Assembly (NCBI RefSeq): GCF_030348505.1
Contig: NZ_JAUCFJ010000002.1
Span: 1,430,001 to 1,494,000, forward strand
Direction of reading: 5' to 3'
Source: Lysinibacillus sp. G4S2
GTDB lineage: Bacteria > Bacillota > Bacilli > Bacillales_A > Planococcaceae
Length of the DNA: 64,000 nucleotides
Position 1 is the stretch's first letter, and each line of letters opens with the position of its first letter. The notes beneath the pieces were generated by a model. That model was not told where the DNA came from. It did not search any database and was given only the letters and a program-made list of their open reading frames with translations. Made by a program: the position numbers and the translations under genes. This document shows, one piece after another, positions 1 to 9,729 of the stretch.

Positions 1-159
1 ATATTTGGCTATGATTTAATGAGTGCGATGAGTGAACAGCTAACAACCATCTTAAATACCGTTTTATCAATTTTCGTTTTAATGGGGGTTGTCGTAGATC
101 CGACTACACGGGGAACCAGTGATAGTGAACGTGCTTTAATGTATCGAAGACCTAGATAA
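1..159 (+). CDS. phage-type holin, C-terminal part (cut by window edge)
   Basis: The reading frame is open from base 1 and ends at a TAA at 157-159, giving the last 52 residues of a protein whose start lies outside the window. The sequence has a hydrophobic stretch (TILNTVLSIFVLMGVVVD) followed by DPTTRGTSDSERAL and a short basic tail. This matches the C-terminal signature of small phi-LC3-type phage holins, which make membrane holes that let endolysin reach the wall. No other phage gene is visible here, so it may be a stand-alone holin or the edge of a prophage. Family assignment is from motif recognition only. Confidence 0.7.
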   Translation: MFGYDLMSAMSEQLTTILNTVLSIFVLMGVVVDPTTRGTSDSERALMYRRPR

Positions 160-188
160 AGAAGGTAAAAATAAATCAAAAGTGTAAT

Positions 189-216
189 TTTACAACAACA
201 AGAAATATGTTATAAT
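189..216 (+). promoter_or_regulatory. sigma-A type promoter of the DUF2339 gene
   Basis: TTTACA at 189-194 and a perfect TATAAT at 211-216 are separated by 16 bp, 35 bp upstream of the start codon at 251. No other strong promoter-like pair is seen between the holin end and this gene. Confidence 0.55.
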
Positions 217-250
217 ATTGAAAAAATAACAAAGTGGGGAGGATGATTGA

Positions 251-2368
251 ATGTCGCTTGAAATGGAGCAGAGGATTGCTAAACTCGAGCACGAAATGAT
301 GGATTTACGGCAGGAGTTAGAGGACTTAAAGCGTCAACAATCTGTTGGAAAAGCAAGTACACTGAATGTCGAAAAATCCATAATTGAGCAATCTACGCCA
401 AAACCAGCGCAAAACCTAAAGCCAAATTCGATTCCAAAGCCAGATCCGAATCCAAAGCCCAAAACAATGCAAGCTCCAGAAAAAAAGGTACAGCCACAGC
501 GAACGCTAGAGGAGCGAATTATGTGGGCATTACCAAAAGTATTTATGGTAATTTTAGTGATGGGGGTGCTTTGGGGTCTCAAGCTTGTGAGTGATTATGG
601 CTATTTATCGAACGAAGTTAAAATCATCCTCGCCTATGCATTATCGCTTGCCTTAGCTGCAATAGCTTATGTGTTGGAGCATAGAAAAGTAGGATCACCA
701 GCCATAACAATTTCTTTATACGGCGGGGCATTTATTGTTGGAATATTAACAACAGCTGCAAGTGCGATATTATATGAAATCATAGGTTTAACGTCGGCAC
801 TTATTATTGCCGTTGTTTATATTGGTTATGGTATTGCTATAAGCTATTTAAAGAAAAATGAGGTACTAACAGTATTTGTAGCGTTCACCTCACTATTACT
901 ACCTTATTTACTAGAATATATGGATTTTAGTCCTGTTATTATCTTAATTTATGTAATCGTACTGTTTACGATGCTACAGTTTGTCATCTATCAACACAAG
1001 CAAAGATGGGCATTATATATTGCAACCTTTTTCTCTGTGTTAGCTATCAGCATTGAAGCGTTTATGAATGATGACAATCAAGCTGTTTTTGCAATAGGTT
1101 TGCTTGTTGTTCTATCTATTTTTTACACGAGCTGGTGCCGTTTATATGATGTAGAGTCTTCGTGGAAATATATTCATGTTGGATTCAAATTTAGTCTTGG
1201 AGTATTTAGTTTACTGCTCATGAACTTTATCATTAGCCCCATTGAGCATGGCGAAGCATTATTACTCGTGTTAGTTGGCTTATTTGCAGTTTTAGCGGGT
1301 TATGGCTATAAGCAAAAATGGCAGGAGGCATTTGATAGTGCCGTAACACTCGCATTTATTACACTATTTAATACGCTACTAGTTATGAATTTACCAGGGA
1401 AAGTAGATCATTTATTGATCCCGTTCATTACCTTTGCAGGCGTTATGATGAGTTTACGTTTACGAGCAAATATGATGAAGGTTATCAGCTCATTCTTATT
1501 TATGATTGCACTCTCTTTAAGCTTTATTATTCATGAGCCATCACCTTTTTTCAGCATAGGTCATGCGAGTTTGATAATGCCTGGAATATATCTCCTGATT
1601 ATTTATATATATGCGAGACGTCCAAAAGAAACACTGACTGTATTTGAACAGTTTATGAAAGATATGTATGTGATCGATATGTTAGCTGTTATCACAACTG
1701 GTTATTTCTTAGCTTATATTGGAAAGATTGATGTCACGTATTTTGCAGGTGTTAGTAATATTACGCATCTGACGTGTATAGTTCTCGCTTTATTATTTGT
1801 CGGATCGCTTCTAGTACCAATAAAATATAAAGGGCGTGCATTAACGCCAGCCCTTAGTGTATTTTTCCTTCTATTCACACTAATGCTTACAGCTATGCCG
1901 TACAATATGCATGGTATCGAATGGTTAAATATAGTGACAAAAATCGTGTATCTTGCTGTTATCGTAGCAATTACCGTCGATTTACTAATGAAGGGGCGCA
2001 TTTATCAAATCTATCAAGGTCAAATGGAGAAACTTTTAGACCCAATTGTAACTACAGGCGTAGTGCTTACGATGTTAGTTGTTAGGAGTATACTATTCCA
2101 GCTTTCATACAACAGTATACTTGATTGGAAGCTAAGTATTGCGCTCTCTACTATCACATTATTCCTTACAGCAAGCGTTTCGCTATGGCTTAGCTCAGCT
2201 CGTCACTTACGAGTACTACGCATAACTGGCTTTATCATCTTAGTTTTTGCTTTTATAAAGCTTATATTCTTCGATTTGTCAGCCCTTGATTTACTAATCA
2301 GAGCAATACTGTTTATAACGGTTGGTGGAATTGGGTTGCTACTGTCGGGACGGTTGTTGAAAAAATAA
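251..2368 (+). CDS. DUF2339 family multi-pass membrane protein
   Basis: This 705-residue protein starts with a charged coiled coil (residues about 1-40), then a linker rich in KP and NP pairs (about 45-80). From residue 93 to the end it is an almost continuous series of roughly 18-20 hydrophobic segments. This architecture (soluble coiled coil plus many helices) is that of the DUF2339 family, whose function is unknown. The ATG at 251 follows a GGGGAGGATG ribosome-binding site. It has its own promoter and terminator and appears monocistronic. Related membrane proteins are common in Bacilli, but nothing in the sequence indicates a substrate or enzymatic motif. Confidence 0.75.
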   Translation: MSLEMEQRIAKLEHEMMDLRQELEDLKRQQSVGKASTLNVEKSIIEQSTPKPAQNLKPNSIPKPDPNPKPKTMQAPEKKVQPQRTLEERIMWALPKVFMVILVMGVLWGLKLVSDYGYLSNEVKIILAYALSLALAAIAYVLEHRKVGSPAITISLYGGAFIVGILTTAASAILYEIIGLTSALIIAVVYIGYGIAISYLKKNEVLTVFVAFTSLLLPYLLEYMDFSPVIILIYVIVLFTMLQFVIYQHKQRWALYIATFFSVLAISIEAFMNDDNQAVFAIGLLVVLSIFYTSWCRLYDVESSWKYIHVGFKFSLGVFSLLLMNFIISPIEHGEALLLVLVGLFAVLAGYGYKQKWQEAFDSAVTLAFITLFNTLLVMNLPGKVDHLLIPFITFAGVMMSLRLRANMMKVISSFLFMIALSLSFIIHEPSPFFSIGHASLIMPGIYLLIIYIYARRPKETLTVFEQFMKDMYVIDMLAVITTGYFLAYIGKIDVTYFAGVSNITHLTCIVLALLFVGSLLVPIKYKGRALTPALSVFFLLFTLMLTAMPYNMHGIEWLNIVTKIVYLAVIVAITVDLLMKGRIYQIYQGQMEKLLDPIVTTGVVLTMLVVRSILFQLSYNSILDWKLSIALSTITLFLTASVSLWLSSARHLRVLRITGFIILVFAFIKLIFFDLSALDLLIRAILFITVGGIGLLLSGRLLKK

Positions 2369-2379
2369 TAGAGATGGAA

Positions 2380-2417
2380 AAATAGCCTGTTAGAAGCATT
2401 TTCTAATAGGCTATTTT
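2380..2417 (+). terminator. intrinsic terminator after DUF2339 gene
   Basis: The arms AATAGCCTGTTAGAA and TTCTAATAGGCTATT form a near-perfect hairpin with a short loop, flanked by A and T runs, so it could work in both directions. It begins 12 bp after the DUF2339 stop codon. Confidence 0.85.
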
Positions 2418-2439
2418 CATTATGAATATGTGAAGTTGT

Positions 2440-2550
2440 TAGAAAGCGGGTGTACCAAACATCCGCTGAAATAGAGGAACTCAGTCAAAGAACGCCACGT
2501 CCTATGGCAACGACTGAGTGTTGGCCTAAAACCTCCGGCGGATAAGAAAT
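2440..2550. repeat. interspersed palindromic element, family 2 (copy 1)
   Basis: The stretch between the terminator at 2417 and the gene at 2705 holds no gene. It contains a stem GCGG...CCGC (2445-2465), a stem ACTCAGTC (2479-2486) pairing with GACTGAGT (2512-2519), and a CCTCCGGCGGAT segment. The same succession of modules recurs at 63611-63960, and parts of it at 25349-25457 and 54340-54395. It is therefore an interspersed repeat rather than gene-specific leader sequence. The arms differ between copies while pairing is largely kept. Confidence 0.7.
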
Positions 2551-2704
2551 CGAAAAATTAGAGCGTGGAGCGTGTGATGAAAACTGATATAATTAACTTT
2601 ATCAATACTAGAAGAACAGGAACTGTTTTAGAAGGACAACAATAATTTAGATGGCGCGCATACTTCAAATGTATGGGCGTCTATTGGTATAGGAGGACTT
2701 AAAA

Positions 2705-3457
2705 ATGGAGATGGCTTATACAATTATCGTTTTACTTTTTGGGTTCGTTCTTGGCTCTTTTTTTAATGTAGTTGGCTTACGAGTACCATTAAAGGAGTCC
2801 ATTGTCCGTCCACCCTCGCATTGCACTCATTGTAAGAGACAGTTGACCGCGCTTGATTTGGTACCTGTTTTGTCTTACGTATTTTTAGGTGGGAAATGCC
2901 GTAGCTGTGGTCAAAAAATTTCTTGGATTTACCCGTTGATGGAACTTATAACAGGCATATTATTTGCCTTGGCTTATTGGAAATTAGGCTTTAGTATAGA
3001 ATTTTTCGTAGCACTATTATTGATTTCATTATTAGTGATTATTGTCGTATCGGATTTTGCGTATATGCTTATTCCCGATAAAATACTTTTATTCTTTTTA
3101 CCATTACTAATTATTGGACGCTTAATATCGCCTTTGTCTCCGTGGTGGGATAGTTTCGTTGGTGCTGTCGTAGGTTTTGGCATATTATATAGTATTGCTG
3201 CCTTATCAAGAGGTGGTATGGGCGGGGGCGATATTAAATTATTCTTTTTACTTGGTCTCGTACTTGGCACAATACATACACTTCTGACACTATTTTTAGC
3301 AGCCGTGATTGGCATGATTGTTGGGATAGTGGTGTTAAAGGTACGCGGGCAGGGAAGGAAAACGCCTATACCATTTGGACCATCTATTGCGCTAGCAGCT
3401 ATCATTGTCTATTTTTATGGAGCTGCGTTGATGAATTGGTATCTTGAATTTTGGTAA
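2705..3457 (+). CDS. comC: prepilin peptidase / N-methyltransferase (type IV leader peptidase, A24 family)
   Basis: This 250-residue membrane aspartyl protease would cleave the leader of type IV prepilin-like competence pseudopilins and methylate the new N-terminus. It has the N-terminal DiS_P_DiS zinc-type region with two CxxC pairs (C40/C43 and C65/C68). The two catalytic aspartates are D117 (in VVSDFAYMLIPD) and D176 (in the GGGDIKL motif), with about eight membrane helices. The ATG at 2705 lies 8 bp after AGGAGG. No pilin gene is nearby. The protein is most similar in organisation to ComC, which is often located apart from the comG operon; the symbol is inferred from family and organism type. 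Confidence 0.85.
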   Translation: MEMAYTIIVLLFGFVLGSFFNVVGLRVPLKESIVRPPSHCTHCKRQLTALDLVPVLSYVFLGGKCRSCGQKISWIYPLMELITGILFALAYWKLGFSIEFFVALLLISLLVIIVVSDFAYMLIPDKILLFFLPLLIIGRLISPLSPWWDSFVGAVVGFGILYSIAALSRGGMGGGDIKLFFLLGLVLGTIHTLLTLFLAAVIGMIVGIVVLKVRGQGRKTPIPFGPSIALAAIIVYFYGAALMNWYLEFW

Positions 3458-3491
3458 GTAGTAAATTTTGTGGATTTTTGGAGGGGATAAT

Positions 3492-4214
3492 GTGAAATCA
3501 GTTATTGGTATAACGGCCTTTGCGGAGGATGATTTGTCCTCAAGATTGAATGCCGCCTACAGCAAAAGTGTCATTGAAGCTGGCGGTATTCCACTTATAA
3601 TTCCGCTTGGCGTAGAAGAGGATGTAGCACAAATTTTATCATTGACAGACGGATTATTACTTTCGGGTGGACATGATGTGCATCCATTTCGCTTTGGTGC
3701 AGAACCTACACCAAAATTAGGGAAAGTTCATCCGGAAAGAGATTCAGTGGAGCTTGCCTTAATTGAAGCGGCCTATATTCGGAAAATGCCGATTTTTGGT
3801 ATCTGTCGAGGGATTCAAATGCTCAATGTTGCGTTTGGAGGTACGATCTATCAGGATATTGAGAGCGAATATCATAGTCGTAAATTATTAAAGCACATGC
3901 AACAAGCGGCTCGAGGCGTTGCTACACATTATGTTCATGTTACACCTGATACTTTATTAACAACGATTATTGAGGAAGAGAAAATTGCTGTGAATTCATT
4001 TCATCATCAGGCCTTAAATATAGTAGCGGAAAAATTGAAAGTGGTGGCAAAATCAAGCGATGGTATCGTTGAAGCGGTAGTACACGAAGATTTACCATTT
4101 TGTTTGGGCGTACAGTGGCATCCAGAAGAGCTAGCTATGGCAGGAGATGAAGCATCGAAGAAATTATTCTCTGCATTTGTAAAGGCAAGCTTGAAATTCA
4201 AGGTAGAGGCATAA
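3492..4214 (+). CDS. gamma-glutamyl-gamma-aminobutyrate hydrolase family protein (peptidase C26)
   Basis: This class I glutamine amidotransferase-like hydrolase has the nucleophile Cys105 in FGICRGIQMLN and the His210/Glu212 pair in GVQWHPEE, completing the Cys-His-Glu triad. PuuD-type members cleave gamma-glutamyl bonds, for example in gamma-glutamyl-GABA from putrescine breakdown. No putrescine catabolic genes are adjacent, so the true substrate is open. I chose the GTG at 3492 (240 residues) because GGAGGGG ends 5 bp upstream. A longer TTG start at 3468 is possible but has no ribosome-binding site. It begins 34 bp after comC and could share its transcript. Confidence 0.82.
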   Translation: MKSVIGITAFAEDDLSSRLNAAYSKSVIEAGGIPLIIPLGVEEDVAQILSLTDGLLLSGGHDVHPFRFGAEPTPKLGKVHPERDSVELALIEAAYIRKMPIFGICRGIQMLNVAFGGTIYQDIESEYHSRKLLKHMQQAARGVATHYVHVTPDTLLTTIIEEEKIAVNSFHHQALNIVAEKLKVVAKSSDGIVEAVVHEDLPFCLGVQWHPEELAMAGDEASKKLFSAFVKASLKFKVEA

Positions 4215-4333
4215 AGCTTTATATTGAAGGAATGAATTTGCGGGTACAATTCAAAATCCGAACGCAATTACGCCAAGAAGAAATCAACACTACATTATGG
4301 GGATAGGCTTAACTAAAGATATTGCAAAGAGTA

Positions 4334-4364
4334 AGGAATCCATTTTAAAGTGGATTCTTTTTTA
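4334..4364 (+). terminator. intrinsic terminator
   Basis: GAATCCA and TGGATTC form a stem followed by six T residues, ending about 95 bp before the convergent lexA stop. It would end transcripts from the comC/C26 hydrolase side. The remaining 4215-4333 stretch holds no convincing gene. Confidence 0.75.
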
Positions 4365-4458
4365 GTTTTGTTCCATTAAAAAAATGGATAAGAAAAAGAG
4401 GTATATGCTCTTTTATGAACATAAAATCCTCTTTTAATACTTGAAAATGGAGATGCTT

Positions 4459-5076
4459 TTAGTGTACACGACGATAGAGACCAACAACTTGCCCCAAAAT
4501 AGAAACTTGGTCTACGATAATCGGCTCCATTGTTGCGTTTTCAGGCTGTAAACGAAAATGATTTTTTTCCTTGAAGAAACGCTTTACAGTGGCTTCATCC
4601 TCTGCAGTCATTGCTACGACAATATCACCATTATTAGCCGTTGCTCTTTGTTTAACAATGACTAAATCTCCATCTAAGATGCCAGCTTCAATCATTGATT
4701 CACCCATAATTTCTAGCATAAATAACTGATCTTCACTTGTACCATAAATATCTGGAAGTGGGAAATACTCATCGATATTTTCAATAGCAGTTATCGGAGA
4801 ACCTGCTGTAACCTTCCCAACAAGTGGGACATGTATAACATGTTGCTTTTGAATAGAATCCTCTGGCTCTAGGATTTCAATAGCCCGTGGTTTAGTTGGG
4901 TCTCGACGAATGAAGCCCTTTTGTTCTAAACGAGCTAAATGTCCATGAACTGTTGAGCTTGAAGCAAGTCCAACTGCTTCACCAATCTCACGTACTGATG
5001 GTGGATACCCCTTTGTGCGCACTTCTTCTTTGATGAACTCTAATATGGCTTCTTGTCTTTTCGAAACTTTTTTCAT
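4459..5076 (-). CDS. lexA: LexA repressor (SOS regulon)
   Basis: LexA represses DNA-damage genes and is inactivated by RecA-stimulated self-cleavage. The 205-residue protein has the N-terminal winged helix-turn-helix (about residues 1-70, with [21 protein letters not shown]). The cleavage site is Ala91-Gly92 in VTAGSP, and the catalytic dyad is Ser127 (MGESM) and Lys165 (ATVKRF). Length and spacing match Bacillus LexA/DinR. It is transcribed divergently from yneA-yneB, with LexA-like operators in the shared intergenic region. The start ATG is preceded by GAGGTGAGC. Confidence 0.97.
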   Translation of the reverse strand: MKKVSKRQEAILEFIKEEVRTKGYPPSVREIGEAVGLASSSTVHGHLARLEQKGFIRRDPTKPRAIEILEPEDSIQKQHVIHVPLVGKVTAGSPITAIENIDEYFPLPDIYGTSEDQLFMLEIMGESMIEAGILDGDLVIVKQRATANNGDIVVAMTAEDEATVKRFFKEKNHFRLQPENATMEPIIVDQVSILGQVVGLYRRVH

Positions 5077-5142
5077 GATTGCTCACCTCTTTTTTCTAAT
5101 CATTCTACTTATTAGTAGTATAACAGAATGCGAACACTTAAG

Positions 5143-5208
5143 CAAACATAGGTTCGAAAAGTGTTTGACAAAAACGTTTGTTCGCATTATTATGAGAACA
5201 TATATTCC
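5143..5208. promoter_or_regulatory. three LexA (SOS) box candidates between lexA and yneA
   Basis: Compared with the Bacillus SOS consensus CGAACATATGTTCG, three sites are visible: CAAACATAGGTTCG at 5143-5156 (12 of 14), AAAACGTTTGTTCG at 5171-5184 (10-11 of 14) and AGAACATATATTCC at 5195-5208 (11 of 14). Their placement in the divergent lexA/yneA promoter region is as in Bacillus subtilis, where LexA controls both directions. The match count is from reading by eye. Confidence 0.75.
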
Positions 5209-5237
5209 GAACAAATATTCTAAAAGGGGTTATGATT

Positions 5238-6211
<974 letters not shown>

Positions 6212-6221
6212 AGTGACGTAT

Positions 6222-6257
6222 CAATCAGTGGGAGCTTAGTCATCCCACTGATTTTTA
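6222..6257 (+). terminator. intrinsic terminator after yneB
   Basis: ATCAGTGGGA (6224-6233) pairs with TCCCACTGAT (6243-6252), followed by a short T tract. It separates yneB from the convergent acetyltransferase gene, so in this genome ynzC is no longer on the yneAB transcript. Confidence 0.8.
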
Positions 6258-6343
6258 CTTTAAATAGCTAAGATTGAGGTAATGCAGAGAAGTGGCGGAT
6301 TCCACCATAATCTATTAACTATAGTATAAAGAACTAGTTATGC

Positions 6344-6856
6344 TCATTCCTCATCTAAGACAGCATAGTAGTATTCATCCCACCACTCATCTCCGTTAGG
6401 AATACATTTTTTAAAATAACCTTCGCGTCTCATGCCGATTTTTTCCATCACTCGATAGGATCCGATATTTTCTGGCTGGCATGTTGCAATAATTCTATGA
6501 AGCTTCATTTCCTTGAATCCATAGTCCAGTACAGCTTCTGCAGCTTCAGAGGCATATCCATTATTGTAATAGTTCGGATTAAATACCCAACCAATTTCAT
6601 ACGTATGGTCACCAAAACATGGATGGAAAACAATATGACCAATGACAATATTGTTATTTAGTAAAACAACAGGGAAGTATTTTGCTTTATCACCGCTATT
6701 TTCTGAAACAAACTTTCTTGCTTCCTCCTCATTAAAAACTCCCTCTGGAATGTATTTCATCACATTTGAATCTGAAGTATATTCATAGACAGCTTGCCAA
6801 TCTTGAACCTCAAATTCTCTTATAATTAATCTTTTCGTTTTAATAAACAATTTCAT
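6344..6856 (-). CDS. GNAT family N-acetyltransferase (RimJ/RimL-like)
   Basis: This 170-residue acetyltransferase resembles the RimJ/RimL group that acetylates protein N-termini or small amines using acetyl-CoA. It opens with the typical FIKTKRLIIREF strand and carries the IGWVFNPNYYNNGYASEA acetyl-CoA loop region (about 95-112) and the C-terminal RVMEKIGMRREGYF motif (about 140-153). It is a single gene in the accessory patch between yneB and ynzC. The substrate cannot be told from sequence. Confidence 0.85.
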   Translation of the reverse strand: MKLFIKTKRLIIREFEVQDWQAVYEYTSDSNVMKYIPEGVFNEEEARKFVSENSGDKAKYFPVVLLNNNIVIGHIVFHPCFGDHTYEIGWVFNPNYYNNGYASEAAEAVLDYGFKEMKLHRIIATCQPENIGSYRVMEKIGMRREGYFKKCIPNGDEWWDEYYYAVLDEE

Positions 6857-7015
6857 TTTCCCCCAAGCGTAAATTGATCTTTTGACCCCTATAAATTAGT
6901 TTACACTTCTGACTTCAAAAAATCATGTATTATGTGGTATTTATTGTAAATGTTTATTTGGAGCATTTGAGGCTATGATGGGAGGAGTTTTGAATCGATC
7001 GGATTTATAAAAATA

Positions 7016-7453
7016 TTATTGGGCATTATCCTTATTTATCAGCTCATCAATTTTATTATTCATTTTTTTCGCTTCAGATAGGTTATAAACATAAAATAGC
7101 AGCCAAATAAGAGTGAAAAGTAAAACACCAAGCAATAACATGAACATAGTCATTCCGATAGATGATGTTGGGAGCCAATTTAAAAATAAAGCAACAACAA
7201 TAAATGTACTTACAGAAATTGCAAAATGGATAGCTATTTGTTGTAAAAATGTTAAACGTTCCACTTGATAGAAATATGAAGGTAATGCACAAGCAATTCC
7301 TACAATAATTGAACCTAAAACGTGTTGTGTAAAATTAGCCATAACAGCTTCCAAAAAAATATTTCCAAGAGTCCAATAACCTAAAAGATTAATAAAAACA
7401 AAAACTGTACAGCCCATACTTACACCAAATGCGACATTTTTTAAAAAATGCAT
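7016..7453 (-). CDS. DUF3021 family membrane protein
   Basis: This 145-residue protein has four predicted membrane helices (about 8-28, 40-60, 70-92 and 98-120) and a charged tail. The DUF3021 family almost always follows a LytTR-domain DNA-binding protein, as here: its start lies 5 bp after the stop of the LytTR gene. In other Bacilli such a membrane protein is thought to hold the LytTR regulator inactive; that role is family knowledge and not visible here. Confidence 0.8.
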   Translation of the reverse strand: MHFLKNVAFGVSMGCTVFVFINLLGYWTLGNIFLEAVMANFTQHVLGSIIVGIACALPSYFYQVERLTFLQQIAIHFAISVSTFIVVALFLNWLPTSSIGMTMFMLLLGVLLFTLIWLLFYVYNLSEAKKMNNKIDELINKDNAQ

Positions 7454-7458
7454 CTATC

Positions 7459-7911
7459 CTAGACCCCCAAACGCTTTTTAAATTGCTTTCGATAATTGCG
7501 AGAAATCACTTCTTTAATTCCCAAAACTAGCTCAATTTCCATTGTTCCATTAAATGAAGCTTCAATATTTTTAATTTTTGTGAGATTTATAATGGCTGAT
7601 TTAGAAATCCGTATAAAATTACTCCCTAATTGTCGCTCTAATTCATATAAAGGTTTACTCAAAATAAGACGATGATCATCTTCATCATATAAAGCTAATT
7701 CTCTTCCTTCCGTTCGAATAACAATTATTGAATTTGGATCAATGATATATGTTTTATTATTTGCGATTCCTGTTAAAATTTGCTCTTCTTTTTCTTGTTG
7801 TAATAAAGAAATAGCAGCTTGTATCGTAGGCGTAAGTTCAGCTGTATATATTGTTACATGTGGCTCTTCATACTCTGAATCTATTTTTATTTCTATTTTC
7901 AGATTTATCAC
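7459..7911 (-). CDS. LytTR DNA-binding domain transcriptional regulator
   Basis: This roughly 147-150 residue protein has a LytTR DNA-binding domain (about residues 45-148, with LERQLGSNFIRISKSAIINLTKIKNIEASFNG split across the characteristic strands). It has no receiver domain, so it is the stand-alone type paired with DUF3021. The start is uncertain. The GTG at 7911 is embedded in the ribosome-binding site GAGAGGTG. Family N-termini resemble the sequence starting KIEIKID, which suggests initiation at the CTG codon at 7902-7900, 6 bp after that site. It is probably autoregulated, as is common in such pairs. Confidence 0.82.
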   Translation of the reverse strand: MINLKIEIKIDSEYEEPHVTIYTAELTPTIQAAISLLQQEKEEQILTGIANNKTYIIDPNSIIVIRTEGRELALYDEDDHRLILSKPLYELERQLGSNFIRISKSAIINLTKIKNIEASFNGTMEIELVLGIKEVISRNYRKQFKKRLGV

Positions 7912-8092
7912 CTCTCAAAAAATTATAGCATATACAGCATTTTGGAAAATGCAGGTTATTCTTTGGAAAAGGCATCTTACACAACCATAACGACATGTTA
8001 CTCCAAACGTGTTGTTGGCATATTTTTCATTCGTTATATTGAGTTCAGAAAACAAGTATTTGGAAGTTCATGATTAGGAGGCTAGGGCTATT

Positions 8093-8716
8093 ATGAGTGA
8101 GTTAACTACTTCAAGTGAAAGAAATAAAACTGGTTGGATATTAATAACTATTGCAACGATGCTGACAGCCAGTATAATTTTTTGGTTTTTCAATAATCCT
8201 GAAGGTTTTATTGAAAATCTAATTGGTTATAAGAGAGATGTGTTTTCAAACATATTTATTTGGATTTTTACTGCTTTTATTGTAGTGGGATACATTGCCT
8301 ATACAATTATTGCATTACCTTTTGTAAAAGCACATGTATTTACTATGTCTTGGCTAAAAGTAATCGGTATAAGGATCGCTATTGTGACGGGGATCGTAGA
8401 AGAAGTGATTTTTAGACATTTACTTATGGAATACTTATTAACGAATGCATTTTCAGATTTAAAGCAAATACTAATTTCTGGGATAGTATTTGGAATTGCT
8501 CACGGTGTATGGGTACTTTTGAGAGGGGATTGGAAGATTGCCTTACCTGTTATACTATCTACTACAATTTTAGGAAGTCTTCTCGCGATGCTTTATATTA
8601 TGACTGGAAGAAGTACCTTCGCTCCAATCGTAGCTCATATGTTAATTAATATGGTGATTGAACCATGGTTAATGTTATCTGCTGTATCTGGAAAATGGGA
8701 TAGTAAACTAAAGTAA
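8093..8716 (+). CDS. CPBP family intramembrane glutamic endopeptidase (Abi/CAAX-like)
   Basis: This 207-residue membrane protein has about five to six hydrophobic segments and the CPBP motifs: EEVIFR (Glu103, Glu104, Arg108) and the later His137 in FGIAHGVW, followed by the hydrophobic APIVAHMLIN motif near residue 182. These residues form the intramembrane protease site of the CAAX/Abi family. Members process prenylated proteins or bacteriocin-related peptides or act in immunity. No bacteriocin gene is adjacent, so the role is unknown. Confidence 0.85.
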   Translation: MSELTTSSERNKTGWILITIATMLTASIIFWFFNNPEGFIENLIGYKRDVFSNIFIWIFTAFIVVGYIAYTIIALPFVKAHVFTMSWLKVIGIRIAIVTGIVEEVIFRHLLMEYLLTNAFSDLKQILISGIVFGIAHGVWVLLRGDWKIALPVILSTTILGSLLAMLYIMTGRSTFAPIVAHMLINMVIEPWLMLSAVSGKWDSKLK

Positions 8717-8747
8717 TTTGTCCTATTGGTAAGGGGAAGGTTAGTAG

Positions 8748-9113
8748 ATCAGTATAGAAAGTTATCGAATCCTAGTTTATGCCGCCTCTATCGGCATTCC
8801 TGTTATTTTTCTACATTATGGCTTCATGACAACGATTTCCTTTACAACTGTTGCTGCATTTGATAGTGTTGGTGCGATTTTAGTTGTCGCTATGTTAATA
8901 GGGCCAGCTGCTACTTCCTATTTAATAAGCAAAACGATTAAACAAATGTTTTTGTATAGCATGCTGTTTGGGGCTTCAGCTTCGGTAATAGGTTATTATT
9001 TAGCGAAGCTTTGGGATACGTCCATTGCAGGGATGATGGAAACAACAGTAGTAGGTCAAAAAATCGCCGAGCGTCGAAGAAAATCACTCGTAAGTAAATT
9101 AGAAATTATGTAA
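8748..9113 (+). pseudogene. metal ABC transporter permease (ABC-3/MntD type), C-terminal remnant
   Basis: The frame is open from 8748 (after an in-frame TAG at 8745) and encodes about 121 residues resembling the last part of a zinc/manganese ABC-3 permease: FTTVAAFDSVGAILVVAMLI, GPAATSYLI, and a charged tail. Full proteins of this family are around 280-300 residues, so more than half is missing, including most helices. There is no ATPase or metal-binding lipoprotein gene nearby. An internal ATG at 8826 would give 95 residues, but without a good ribosome-binding site. I read it as a truncated relic. Confidence 0.75.
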
Positions 9114-9175
9114 AATAGAAACATCGTTTGATGGAAAAGAAATCAACAGCGTGTTAACCATATAAAATAATTGAC

Positions 9176-9212
9176 CAGGCGCCCGTTAAAAAGTGGGTGC
9201 TTGTTTTTTTGT
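9176..9212. terminator. bidirectional-looking terminator
   Basis: AGGCGCCC pairs with GGGTGCTT around a short loop and is followed by a run of seven T residues. It lies between the permease remnant and the convergent frameshifted lipoprotein gene. Confidence 0.75.
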
Positions 9213-9429
9213 TTATTCATCATACGGTCTATATTTTGTATGAAGCTCCTTAGCTGCTTCATCGATAGATTTTTTTCTCAGAATCCTCATCAGTATAAGT
9301 ATTTACAGTTTTTTCTTTAGCTTCTTTTTGCTCACTAGCTGGAGCTTCTTCTTTAGACACAGCTTCATCCTCACTACATGCAGTTAGTATTAATGTAGAC
9401 AATGCTCCTATATAAAATATTTTCTTCAT
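9213..9429 (-). pseudogene. small lipoprotein gene with a frameshift in an A7 tract
   Basis: From the ATG at 9429 the minus strand encodes MKKIFYIGALSTLILTAC, a lipoprotein signal with lipobox LTAC (Cys18), then an acidic, lysine-rich region. In frame it stops at 9259-9261 (56 residues). The A7 tract (T run 9270-9276 on the plus strand) looks one base too long. With six A residues the frame continues as SIDEAAKELHTKYRPYDE and ends at 9213-9215, directly at the terminator, giving 71 residues. It could be a true frameshift, phase variation, polymerase slippage or a sequencing error. No clear ribosome-binding site is seen. Confidence 0.6.
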
Positions 9430-9729
9430 TTATAAGCAATAATGGGATTAAAAACTATCTGGTGCTTTCGTTAAATAATCCATAAAAATGAATACTCCGT
9501 GATGGGTGGTTTTTGTTTAATAAAAAAGTATTTTAAACATTAATGAAACAGCTATTAATTCAGCAACAGTTCCAATTAGCCCCAAAAACATACTTTTTCA
9601 TTCATTGCCTTGTAGTATCTTTAAGAATAAACTGATGCTAGAAAGGTTGGTATAACTGCATTTTAAGGGAATACATGCTATACTTTGCATACCATATTCA
9701 TTAAAATATGTACTGAAAGGTGTGTAACT

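Noticed and set aside
1..159. Reading the left edge as part of a prophage
   Set aside because: Only a holin end is visible and the next genes are ordinary chromosomal ones; the window does not show enough to call a prophage.
4231..4304. Possible 24-codon peptide gene between the C26 hydrolase gene and lexA
   Set aside because: No ribosome-binding site, no recognisable features, and too short to support.
9440..9650. Possible tiny minus-strand membrane peptide (24 codons, MFLGLIGTVAELIAV)
   Set aside because: No ribosome-binding site, and a stop lies directly before the first Met codon. It may be a relic but cannot be supported as a gene.
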